From the NCBI GenBank assembly GCA_033977485.1, contig CM066998.1:27467501-27531500 (forward strand): DNA of 64,000 nucleotides. The letters run 5' to 3'. Of this stretch, positions 24,185-34,584 are shown piece after piece; positions within the stretch are counted from its first letter, which is position 1; every line of letters begins with the position of its first letter. The notes beneath the pieces were generated by a model. It searched no databases. It was not told where the DNA came from and saw only the letters and a list, made by a program, of their open reading frames with translations. The position numbers and the translations under genes are program-made. The stretch is from Hydrangea macrophylla. Its lineage: Eukaryota; Streptophyta; Magnoliopsida; Cornales; Hydrangeaceae.

Positions 24185-25414
24185 ATGGATCCAGAAGGTT
24201 TGGAAGCAAGAATGACAGAAATGATCAACCAACAGTCTGAACGGTTGGCCCAAGTTTTATCCTTCATGGAGGAATTGAAGCAGCAGCGGCCGCAGCCTCC
24301 ACCTGGGTTTGAACCACCCCTACATGAGAACGACGGAGAAGAAGTATGGTTTCAAGGGGTCCCGCCGCCTGCATATGAGAAAAAGCTCCAAGAGAAAATG
24401 GATAAGGTCGACAAGCTCGAGAACATACTAAGGAAGAGTAAAGGGATCGATGACTACATGCTAGATCTGGAAGGCCTTTTTGAGCCTGTTAAGCTGAAAC
24501 TGCCGGAAAACTTCAAGATGCCTGAAATTGATCGTTTTGATGGAACTGGGAATCCGAAGAGCCATGTAAAGTTCTGCATGAGTGTTTTCCAATCAATGGG
24601 CTGTAACCATGAGCACATCGCAATGTTGTTCCCTCAAACCCTCGCCAAGGCTGCTCTATCTTGGTTTCTGACCTTGGAGATTTCTAAGACGCGGACTTGG
24701 GAAGATATAGTCCAGGTCTTCGTTGATCATTACTCCTACAACCAAGAGCTCGATGTCACCATTCGGGATCTGGAGACTACCCGGCAGAACTTCAATGAGT
24801 CATTCGCTGCATTCTTGAGCAGATGGAGGAACAAAGTGGCCCAAATGACCCACCGACCAGTCGAAAAGGAACAAGTCCGGATGTTGATCAAGAATCTACT
24901 GCCGCTGTACCATGAGAAACTCTTCTACCAATCCATCTCAACATTTGAAGAACTGTTTGAGATTGGGACTAGAATTGAGGATGCAATCAGGGAAGGGAAA
25001 ATCAAGAATGAAGAATCGCAAAGCCAGTCCAAGAGGCCCGACTACTCCCGAAACCCTTCGAATGTCAACGCCCTTAGTAACCAACCCATGGCCTGTCCTC
25101 CCCAATCATACCAGTTCACAAACCAAACCAGCTCGCCTAGCCGCCCTTACCAAAATAGGGTACCCCGTGAATTCTCCAAGCTGGATATCTCTCCCTCCGT
25201 AGCCTTAGGCCGCCTGCTAAAAAAGGGACACCTCCAACTCCTTCAGCCTCGTGCGGACCCCCCACCACCTAACTGTAACATGTCCAAACGATGTGCCTAC
25301 CACCAAGGCCCAGGCCATGACACCGACCGGTGCATACGTCTCCGCCATGATATCCAAGACCTCATTGATCGAGGAATCATCGAGTCACCACCCATTCAAC
25401 CCCATATCACCTAA
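24185..25414 (+). CDS. Gag-like protein of element C
   Basis: This intact 409-residue ORF is the only coding sequence of the element. The N-terminus has a glutamine- and proline-rich stretch. The capsid domain starts at about residue 118 (FDGTGNPKSHVKFC) and contains ALSWF, TWEDIVQVFVDHY and the FAAFLSRWRNK block, all typical of plant retrotransposon Gag. Near the C-terminus CAYHQGPGHDTDRC (about residue 379) is a zinc-knuckle-like CX2HX4HX4C as found in Tat-type Gag. Gag would package the RNA of C, or that of a full relative. No frameshift or stop is present, which fits the recent insertion. No protease follows, so processing would depend on another element. Confidence 0.88.
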   Translation: MDPEGLEARMTEMINQQSERLAQVLSFMEELKQQRPQPPPGFEPPLHENDGEEVWFQGVPPPAYEKKLQEKMDKVDKLENILRKSKGIDDYMLDLEGLFEPVKLKLPENFKMPEIDRFDGTGNPKSHVKFCMSVFQSMGCNHEHIAMLFPQTLAKAALSWFLTLEISKTRTWEDIVQVFVDHYSYNQELDVTIRDLETTRQNFNESFAAFLSRWRNKVAQMTHRPVEKEQVRMLIKNLLPLYHEKLFYQSISTFEELFEIGTRIEDAIREGKIKNEESQSQSKRPDYSRNPSNVNALSNQPMACPPQSYQFTNQTSSPSRPYQNRVPREFSKLDISPSVALGRLLKKGHLQLLQPRADPPPPNCNMSKRCAYHQGPGHDTDRCIRLRHDIQDLIDRGIIESPPIQPHIT

Positions 25415-26944
25415 GCCCATGGCCTATCCTCTCAAATGATCCCTGTCATTGACACCCATGAATGTTGAATCCGTGCAGTGGAGCGATAGTGTTTGGAACT
25501 TCTGCTAAAATAATAATAATAATAAATGGGTCACAAAGACACTCCATTTGAGACCAAGTCGAGTCTGTTCTATGTTTTGAGTATATTTCAAGTTTAGTCT
25601 TATGGTCAAGTTCGTCCGTCATCGAGTTGTTGTGAGTCTGTATCGAGTAATGTAATCCTTCTCTTCTGAATGGAATGAAGTCTCAATTTGCTTAATCTGA
25701 TGTGCCTAGTCATAAATGCATGAATCACTAAACTGAAGTGTCACTTTTCAAATTACTATGGATATTACTCTGCTAATAATTTTTCTACGACAAAACAAAA
25801 AAGAATCCTGAAAGGTTAAAGTCGATTTCACGCTGACACTGATGAAGAGCTGAGAATTGAATAGCCTTACTTTAAGAATTTAAAGATGCTCTTGCCTCAA
25901 TCTTGAAAAGACATACTTGAAACTGACTTGGGGCTTGCCCAACACCCTTTTTCCACCATTTCGAAGCCTTAAGCCCAATCCAATTGGGAGTGACGCAATC
26001 TGTCTGATTGAAAAGCAATGCGAACTTAGCCCTTGATGGTAGCCAAACATTTCAGTGAGTTTCATCTCCACTTTCAAAAAAAGAAAGAAAAAGAAAAGAA
26101 AAGAAAAGAAAAAGCTCGCTAGGTTGAAAACCCGAAAGGGCACCTAGGCAAAAGTTAGAGCTGAAAAAGGTGTTGATTTCCAAAATCTAACCCTAGCCAG
26201 TCAAAATGTTGGAGAAAATTTTGATGAAACAAATAAGAGAATCATACGCTTCAAGATACATCTTAAGAACGTGCCAAGATCACAATTCAAAAGGCACGGA
26301 ATGACCACAAATAAATTCCGAGAGCTGACATGCACATTCTGGAATTCTGAGATTGCAATTGAAAGATCTCACAAGAATCGACTACATTAAAAAGCAAAAT
26401 TGACTGGCTAGGCGAAAGTGAAAAGGATCAATCCTCAAAACAAAACAAAAAGAAAAAGAAAAAGAAAAGAAAGGGAGATTGAAACTGAATCCTTTTATTC
26501 AAAGCTTCCACAAGTGGCTCAAGTTTGAACTTCTTTGACGATTGGTTTGAAAAACCCTCATACCTCAAACCCCTTATTTCAAGCCTTGCCTTGAACTACG
26601 CTCGACCTGATTCCTGCTCGGGGATACGTAGGCAACCACAACGGTTCGGTCACCCCACCTACCTAAAAATCAACTCGCTTCTTTTCAACCATGGCCCGAA
26701 CTACGTTGGACCTGATCCCCACTTGGGGGTACGTAGGCAGACTTTCAAAAAGAAAAGAAGGATGGCTCGCTAGGTCGAAAATCCGAAAGGACGCCTAGGC
26801 AAAAGTTAGAGCTAAATCTAAGGTGAGCAATAACAAAAGAGAGAAAAGAGCTCGCTAGGTTACCTCACTGGTGCCTAGGCAAAAAGTTATGAGCATTTGA
26901 GAGTTTAAAGTCACGGTCCATGCCTCAAACCAGAAAATCACCTT

Positions 26945-27230
26945 CCACACTAGGGGCAAACTTCGGCTACCCGCCTCGTTTGCCTGACTTTTACTATCTA
27001 CCCTTCACACAAGGGGGCAAACTTCGGTCACCTACCTCGTTTGCCCAAAACCTCCAATGAACCTTCCTCCAAACTAGGGGCAAACTTCGGTCATTTACCT
27101 CGTTTGCCTACCGATCCCACTTCATGCCCTTCAAACTAGGGGCAAACTTCGGTCATTTACCTCGTTTGCCTACCGATCCCACTTCATGCCCTTCAAACTA
27201 GGGGCAAACTTCGTTTGCCACCCGATCCCT
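26945..27230 (+). repeat. PPT-like tandem repeat in element C (about 62 bp x 5)
   Basis: Five units each contain AGGGGCAAACTTCGG, near 26952, 27011, 27074, 27136 and 27199. Most continue to ACCTCGTTTGCC. The core AGGGGCAAACT is the same as the element's own polypurine tract and LTR junction (GAGGGGCAAACTG at 29067-29079). Confidence 0.85.
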
Positions 27231-28026
27231 ATACACCAATGGTAAGCCTTCAAGTCACAACATTGTCTTGAACAGATGGAAATGGAGCATCTTTTATTCT
27301 ATAAGCTAAGGCACTAATTCAAAGCACATCTTGGGAGAAGCAAAGAAATTGATTAGATCAGTAGGGAGGAATTTTCAAAAAAACCAGATTTATTAGCAAA
27401 GTGTTGACATATCAAGATGAGGAGTGAACATAAAAGATGAGCGGTACATCATTCATGGTAAAGGCACTTTGGATCGTGGCAATTTGAGAATTTCATGTCC
27501 AAGTCAATCCTTTTTTATTTTGAGTCAGTAGTAATCTGATCACAAGTGTGTCAGAGACCAAGGTTTCATACAAACTAACCCAACTTTCCTTGTCGTTCCT
27601 GTTAAGTCCATTTGTCCTGATGGTCTCAAATGTGTGGGTTAAAGGTGATTCCCAATTATAAAAAAAAAAAAAAAAAAACTTTGGATATAAGCAGAAGTGC
27701 CAAACATTATTACTACACCAGTCAAGGTCGCAACATGAGAATGTCCCAGGTACGAGTGGCATAAACTCGTAAGTGGTTGCAAACCACAAACCGACAGTTG
27801 TTTCTCAAGGCGGCCGATCGGAGGAAATATCGCCAATACCGAGAAACTATTGCTGATAAGGTGTGTCGATGAGACGTGTTGTTGAGGTGTTTTAGGGCCC
27901 AAAGTCTGGATGTGTTGATAAGATGCGTTTTAGTGCCCAAAGTCCAAGTGTGTTGTTGAGGAAGAGCATCAGATGTGTCGAGGAACATCAGAAGAGAGTA
28001 TTGTTGAAGAGAACATCGGATGTGTT

Positions 28027-28262
28027 GAGGAACATCAGATTTGCTGAGAAGCGTCGTTGAAGAGTTGAGGAATATCGGATGAGTTGAGGAACATCAGATT
28101 TGTTGAGAAGCGTCGTTGAAGAGTTGAGGAATATCGGATGAGTTGAGGAACATAAGATTTGTTGAGAAGCGTCGTTGAAGAGTTGAGGAATATCGGATGG
28201 GTTGAGGAACATCAGATTTGTTGAGAAGCATCATGGAAAAATCGAGAAGCATCGTTAAGATT
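28027..28262 (+). repeat. 59-bp tandem repeat in element C
   Basis: Four units start at 28027, 28086, 28145 and 28204 (GAGGAACATCAGATTTG...). More degenerate copies extend back to about 27960. Minus-strand open frames across it are artefacts of the period. Confidence 0.9.
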
Positions 28263-29063
28263 TGAAGAACACCGTTGACAATCAAGAAGCCTTGAGAAAG
28301 CACCGTCAAAGATTCGAGGAACAACGTAAGCGCCATTGAGAATTGAGGATTGAGAAGCACCGTTGAGACTTTGGGAGTCACCGAGTCCATAGTGTCACGA
28401 CTAAGAGGAGCATGAGTCAAGAATCACTTCACCCAACATGACACATAGCCCATCGGTTGCGGCACACACAAATCACAAAGCCCACTGGAGTGGCAAACAC
28501 ACCATAAGCATTCTTTTGAGCACCACAGTATCACTTTGAGCACCACGCTCTTCCTTGAGTAAGACCTCCAGATCGAGCTCCCTCACAAGTCTATTAGTCA
28601 TAGTGAAGCATAGATCACCAAGCCCACTGAGAGTGGAAAATACACTGAACACATGTACTAGGACCACAAGCGTTTTAGAACACAATACAAGCACGACACA
28701 AGTCCACTCGGAGTGGTACACCCCACAGCACCAATTCATGCTAGGATCAGAACACTAGACATGATAGGACTTAGGACAAAATTCATATCACATCCACGCA
28801 TAGCATATCACTCTTATAGCATAGCATCTGTCTGATTGTTGTGTATATGCATATGTGATTTATTCCTTTGTGCCCTGAACTACGTCCTGGTCTGATTCCC
28901 CTTGGGATACGTAGACAACTCACGCAGAGCACGACCAGCACTAGCCTCAGCATCATTGCATCTTTTGCAACGCTTTTATCCTAAATCTATAGCCTCCAAA
29001 AGACCTGTCTCTTCAAAATTTTGGCACTCGCTTGCGACATGCGTTGCCTCGCAAGTTCCTGCC

Positions 29064-29077
29064 AAAGAGGGGCAAAC
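29064..29077 (+). other. Element C polypurine tract
   Basis: AAAGAGGGGCAAAC immediately precedes the TG of the 3' LTR, as expected for plus-strand priming. Confidence 0.85.
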
Positions 29078-32000
29078 TGTAGACACCCCATTTTGTCGGC
29101 TATCATATTTAGGAGACCCATAGCTTGGTGGTTCACAATGATTGTAAAAGACTCAAAAGGACTCCTGGAAGTCAGCTCTATCTCTCAGAATGCTCAGATT
29201 GACCAAAATGCCCCTGAAAGCCCGAAAGCTCCCAGATTTGGTCCCGAAGTTCTGAAAACATGCTATATCGTAAGAAAAATGATAAAATGAGTTTTTAAGT
29301 AAAACTGGATGAAATCGTCGGCTCCCAGAGACCCCCGAAAGTCCCGGAAGTTCCCGGAAAGTCCCCGTTGACCGGTTTGACCAAGGTTTGACTAGGTTTG
29401 ACCAAGGTTTGACCAGGTTTGACCAAGTTTGACCAAAATCGTCCGAATTCACCAGAATCATTTTAAATCATGAGAAAAGTGTTAAAACAAGTTTCAAAAG
29501 AAAATCGAGCGAAAACATCAGCTCCCGGGAACTCCCGGAGGTTTCCAGAACTTCCCCGGAATCCCAGGATTGACCAGTTTGACCAGAATTTGACTTTGGA
29601 ACCGGGCTGCTGAAACAATTTTCAAATATTTTTCATGGATACTAGAGGTCAATAGCTTTCCAACGGTATATCGCACATAATTTCTGGATTTAAAACGAAT
29701 TTATTATGAATTTCAAAAAGGCAAAAAAGGCGATCAAATCGGCTTTTATCGCGAATACCGCAAAACTTTTCAAAGTGACCTATCCCCAAACTATTTTTTA
29801 TGTAAAGTAGACTCCATTACCTTTCCAACGGTATATCACAACCTCAATTTGGAGTTCGTATGCATTTTCTGTGAATTTCGGACGAAATAGGGCCTTTTCG
29901 TGAATACCAGAACTTCCGGGGGCCTAAACGTAATTTTCTGGGCTTCAGAGGAGCACTGCCGCCGCGGCACTGGCCCAGTGCCGCCGCGGCACTCAAACCT
30001 CGCAGAGTCCATTTTTGTAATTTTTTTGGGGGTCTAATTTGATTAATTGAAAGCCAAAACGACATAGTTTTATGTTCACAGTTGTTTGGGACTAATGGGA
30101 GTACTTCTAAAACCCCAAAACCACCCCAAATTGGCCTATTTAAACCTCCCATTGCTCTTCATTTTGGGGGGGCCAAGTGCAAAAGCTTGAAAAGTTGTAG
30201 AGAAGAAGAGAGAGAGAGATAGATTTAGAAGAGAGAAAAGGAGCTTCCTCCTACTATTTTGCTATAGAAAGTGAGTTTTAATCTTGTTTGCTTCCATTTC
30301 CTCTCTTATACTTCACATTCCAAACACCCCCAATCACCATTCTTGAGCATTCTTGAGTTAGGAAGCTACTTCCATGTCCAAATGTCAAAATCTATGAGTG
30401 AAACACCAAGCTACAAGTCCAAAATCACATTGATTATCATCTATTGATTGCTATTTACTTGCTTTGATTATATATATGTTCATCTCTCCTTATCTCATTT
30501 CTTTTTCTTTTCTTTATTTACTTACTAGTTCATCATCATCTAAGTGATGACATGAAGTTTGGGGTGAGTGAATCCTTATGGATAGTAGCTCTTGACCTCA
30601 AAAACATGTTTGATAGATGATGATCATAACCTCAATACTTCCAAGGTATTCTTGAAATGTATTGAAGTTATGTTCAAAAATAAAAATAAATCTCTCCAAC
30701 AATCTTGGAGGTTCTTGATGATGAGTTTAATGTTGACATTTTAAGTGGCTATAATCCTTATTGAGTATTGAAAATGTGCTTTCAAAACATCTATTTCAAA
30801 ACCCCTCTCAATCCCTCACATTTGGTTTCAAGAAACAAAACTTTGTTTTCTCCAAAATCTTCAAAACAATGAGTCAAAACAGTGAGTGAGTTGAGTTCAA
30901 AGATTTCTCTAGAACTCAATACTCAACATATGGATGCAAGGCCACTTGGAAAGTCTTCCTAACTCATTGGAGAACACCCATGATTTTTGGTTTGACTTGG
31001 AAGTACTTGGAAATGGTCCATTTGGATCCCAATATTCCTTCCAAACATTCTGATTTTGCTGTCACAGCAGCTAGGTCAACTTACGACCTCTTTTTCAGAA
31101 ACCTTTTCCAAAAGGGGTGGTCCTAACTTATTTTTCCCTTAACATTCAATGTCTTAGGAAACTTTCTGTATAAAATGGGCCTCTAGATCATTCTTTTTCA
31201 TTTTCTAAGATTTTCTAACATTTCAGTCGACAGTACGAACTCTGTTTCTGAGTGACCTCTATTGTTTATATAATTCCTCTCAATCTGTGGTAGCTATTCA
31301 AGATTGGCCTTTTGGGTTGTGTTCTAGACACAATAAGGAACATCTCCATAAAAATTCATGCATTGAAAACATTCCTAACCCCTCTTTTCAAATTCCAAAA
31401 GATCATGCTACTGTTCTGTCCACTATTCACAGCAAGTACATTTCAACTTTCATTCTTTGATTTGATGCTCATATGCATTCCAAATTAGTTCATATCTTAG
31501 GAAGTAGTCCATACTACATTTTTACACATCCCATGTTAATTTCATTCATTCATTCATACACATTTTAGACTTCTAAGTCATTCTAGAAATCCATGTACAC
31601 AAAAACACACTACAACCTTTGCACATTTTAGATACATACATTGCATTCATGCAAGATTTGGGGTTTTTGTAACTCTTAATCTAAGAAGATTATAAGGAAT
31701 GATCATGATCACACGTTCATGCTCCCCTCGACCTAATCATCCTTTCTCATCCGTCCCGGGGATTGAGAGATCTTCTATTCTCAAAGATTAACATGCATCA
31801 TCCTAGCTTGCTAAGCATCCTTGTTTTCTTTGACTATTTGTTTCAAGAACAATTCATGTCCCCCTTTAGATTAGGAAGTCTTGATTATTTGATACATGAT
31901 TAGACTATTTTTCCTAAGTTTGTTTGTGTGATTTTTCACTTTACATTGTATGATATTTGACTTAGATCTTATGAATGATATCTTATCTTTAGATCTTCCA

Positions 32001-32359
32001 TTTCAAATTTCTTATGTGATGTAATATACTATCATAGTATTAATTGCCGAACCATACATAGTATAAGATGATTATTTGGATGCTAATTGAGGCCCGTCGA
32101 AAGACGGGGCGAGTTGAGGGTGTTTTAGTCGCGACAAAGGCTCCTTCCTCTCTCGTACCAAAACCCCGAACCAAGTTCTTTGGTTATGAAGGGCCGGTGC
32201 CCTTTATCCATTTGGGTGAGTCAAATTAGGTTTCTTGGTTCCTTAAAGACCAAGTGGCGACTCTGTATCTGTTTTCAACAGACCTATTTCCTTTCTTTGA
32301 TTCAAATCAATTTCAAAACAATCTCAAAAGAGAGAAGTGGTCCACTTCCGGTATCCACA
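29078..32359 (+). repeat. Element C 3' LTR (3282 bp)
   Basis: It aligns with 19550-22831 without net length change; about 19 base differences were counted by eye. It is followed directly by the duplicated target gggac (32360-32364) and the resumed RT/RNase H of element B. Confidence 0.95.
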
Positions 32360-33545
32360 GGGACTAGAGGGTTATTACCGTCGCTTCGTGGAGAACTTTT
32401 CTTGTTTAGCTATGCCTATGACTAAGCTTACTAGGAAGGGAGTGAAATTCATATGGGACGATTCTTGTGAAAATGCTTTCCAACAATTGAAAACCCGTTT
32501 GACTTCGGCACCTATCCTTGTTATCCCCGAGCGTGGATTGAACTATACCGTTTATTATAACGCTTCACTTGAAGGTTCGGGTTGTGTATTAATGCAAGAG
32601 GGTAAAGTTGTAGCTTATGGTTCGAGACAGTTGAAACCTCACGAGAAAAATTACCCTACTCACGACTTAGAACTTGCCGCTGTTGTGTTTGCTTTAAAGA
32701 GTTGGAGACACTACTTGTATGGTGAAAAATTTAAGGTATTTTCCGATCACAAGAGCCTTAAATATATTTTTACTCAACGAGACCTTAACTTGAGGCAACG
32801 CCGTTGGATGGAGTATTTAGGAGATTATGACTTTGACTTGCAATACCATCCGGGTAAGGCTAATGTCGTGGCCGATGCCCTTAGTCGTAAACCCCGTGGC
32901 ACCTTAACCTATTTACCTATCCAAGAGTGGAGAATGTTTGAACACCTTGATGATTTTGAGATTTATTGCACAGAAAATCCCGACCAAGCTACTTTATTTA
33001 CTTTGACCGTTCAACCGTCACTTTTGAATCGAATTTTGGAGTTACAGAAATCTGATGATGAGACCATGTCCTTAAAGTCCCGTATGCTTAATGGAGATTT
33101 GGAAAAGGGTTGGACTTTCGATGATAATAGAGGTTTGAGGTTCCGAAACCGAGTCTTTGTTCCCGTAGCTTGTCAAGAGGATGTTTTGAAAGAGTTTCAT
33201 CATTCCCGCTTCGCCGTTCATCCGGGGGGTACAAAAATGTACCATGATTTACATCGTCAGTATTGGTGGAAAGGCTTGAAAAGAGCAGTTGTCAAGTTCG
33301 TCGCAAGTTGTCCAGTTTTTCAAGTAAAGGCCGAGCATCAGAGACCCGCAGGTTTGTTACAACCTCTCCCTATTCCCGAGTGGAAGTTGGAGCATATCAC
33401 TATGGACTTTGTTACGACACTTCCTAGGACCTTGCGTAAGCATAATGCTATTTCGGTCATTGTAGACCGTTTGACTAAATCGGCACATTTCTTACCAATT
33501 AAGGTAACCGACACCGCAGACACTCTTAGTATGATCTACATCTGA
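32360..33545 (+). pseudogene. Element B RT end, RNase H and integrase zinc domain
   Basis: Coding resumes at the connection GYYRRF. RNase H follows, then the integrase zinc domain ([17 protein letters not shown]) and the first part of the integrase core (DRLTKSAHF). Two key sites are altered. The RNase H catalytic Asp of the DAS motif is Asn (AAC, 32559-32561). The second zinc-binding Cys region reads CPVFQVK, with Phe in place of Cys and one residue short. A TGA at 33543-33545 ends the frame in place of the usual Arg of the YIREIV block. The Met at 32337 lies in C's LTR and is not a real start. Confidence 0.92.
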
Positions 33546-34469
33546 GAGATTGTGAGACTACATGGTATCCCCATTTCGATTGTATCAGATAGTGATTCGA
33601 AATTTGTATCTCACTTTTGGCAGAGTTTGCAGAAAGCTTTGGGTACTCAACTTCTTCTTAGCACAGCGTTCCATCCTCAGACAGATGGGCAGTCCGAGCG
33701 TACTATTCAAATCTTAGAGGACATGTTGAGAGCTAGTATTATGGAATTTGGTGGTAATTGGGAAGAACATTTACCATTGGCCGAGTTTGCGTATAATAAC
33801 AGTTATCAAGATAGTATTCAGATGGCACCGTTTGAGGCGTTGTATGGTCGCCCGTGTCGATCTCCTTTATGTTGGGGCGAGGTAGGTGAGACTATTCTTC
33901 ATGGACCCGATATGGTTAGAGAGACGTCAGAAAAGATTAAAGTGATTCGTGAAAAGTTAATTTCAGCTCAGAGTCGTCATAAATCTTATGCCGACCATCA
34001 CCGCCGGCCTTTGGAATTTGAAGTTGGTAATCACGTGTTTCTAAAGGTTTCGCCGCGTCGTGGATTACAACGTTTTGGACAAAGCGGGAAATTAGCACCG
34101 CGGTTTGTGGGACCGTTTGAGATTCTTGAAAGGATTGGTGAAGTCGCGTATCGCTTAGCTCTTCCGCCTCAACTCTCGAGTGTTCACAATGTATTTCATG
34201 TTTCAATGCTTCGTAGATGTTACTCCGATCCACTCCGTCAGCATTACCCCGATCCATCGCATATCATAGATTGGACCAAGTTGCCCCTTGGAGAAGATGC
34301 GTCGTATAAAGAGCAACCCATCCGTATCATTGAGAAGAAAGACCGTGTGTTACGAGGGAGGGTTATTCCGTTGGTAAGAATTCAATGGAATCATCATGGC
34401 ATTTCCGAGTCGACTTGGGAGGACGAGAATGAAGCTAGGAAGAGTTACCCTCACCTTTTCCTCGAGTAG
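33546..34469 (+). pseudogene. Element B integrase core and chromodomain
   Basis: This continues in the same phase after the TGA. It has the second catalytic Asp region (VSDSDSKF, where most relatives read SDRD), STAFHPQTDGQSER, the Glu region EFAYNNSYQDSIQMAPFEAL, GPFEILERIGEVAYRLALP and the chromodomain-like C-terminus (IRIIEKKDRVLRG... YPHLFLE). The family organisation is complete, but it is inactive as a whole because of the upstream lesions. Confidence 0.92.
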
Positions 34470-34571
34470 AGTAAGTCTCTTTCATTTGATAATATTAGTT
34501 AGTCAAGGTTTGAGCAAGTCGTTGCTCCCTTTTTCGCTTATTTGCTCCGAATTTCGGGACGGAATTCTTTT

Positions 34572-34584
34572 AAGGAGGGTAGAT
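34572..34584 (+). other. Element B polypurine tract
   Basis: AAGGAGGGTAGAT directly precedes the TGTAATAAC start of the 3' LTR. Confidence 0.8.

Larger units (their letters stand above)
25415..29063 (+). other. Element C non-coding 3' interior
   Basis: These 3.6 kb sit where protease-RT-integrase would be in an autonomous Tat element, and I find none of their motifs on either strand. The region instead carries dispersed and tandem repeats. GCTCGCTAGGT...CCTAGGCAAAAGTTA occurs three times (about 26114, 26764, 26852). GAACTACG...GATACGTAGGCA occurs three times (about 26596, 26697, 28878). There are two tandem arrays, listed separately. A purine-rich AAAAGAAAAG tract recurs at 26090 and 26455. 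Confidence 0.8.
19550..32359 (+). mobile_element. Element C: 12.8-kb gag-only LTR retrotransposon (Tat/Ogre-type gag)
   Basis: Two LTRs of exactly 3282 bp each (19550-22831, 29078-32359) differ by about 19 substitutions by my count, about 0.6 %. They flank a 6246-bp interior. The interior has a PBS, one intact gag-like ORF (24185-25414), no protease, RT or integrase, several degenerate tandem repeats and a PPT. A complete element with gag but no pol fits the class called TR-GAG. Mobility would require enzymes from a related full element. I infer a non-autonomous relative of Tat/Ogre elements from the gag sequence. Confidence 0.93.

Noticed and set aside
27988..28420. Minus-strand frames with repeated SDIPQLFNDAS in element C
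   Set aside because: They follow the 59-bp tandem repeat and have no similarity to Tat pol.
25415..29063. Hidden protease, RT or integrase in element C
   Set aside because: I looked on both strands for DTGA, the RT Asp-Asp motif, HPGG and the DDE-region words and found none.
32337..32360. Start Met of the second pol segment of B
   Set aside because: Those codons belong to the 3' LTR of element C; the pol phase is simply open across the junction.
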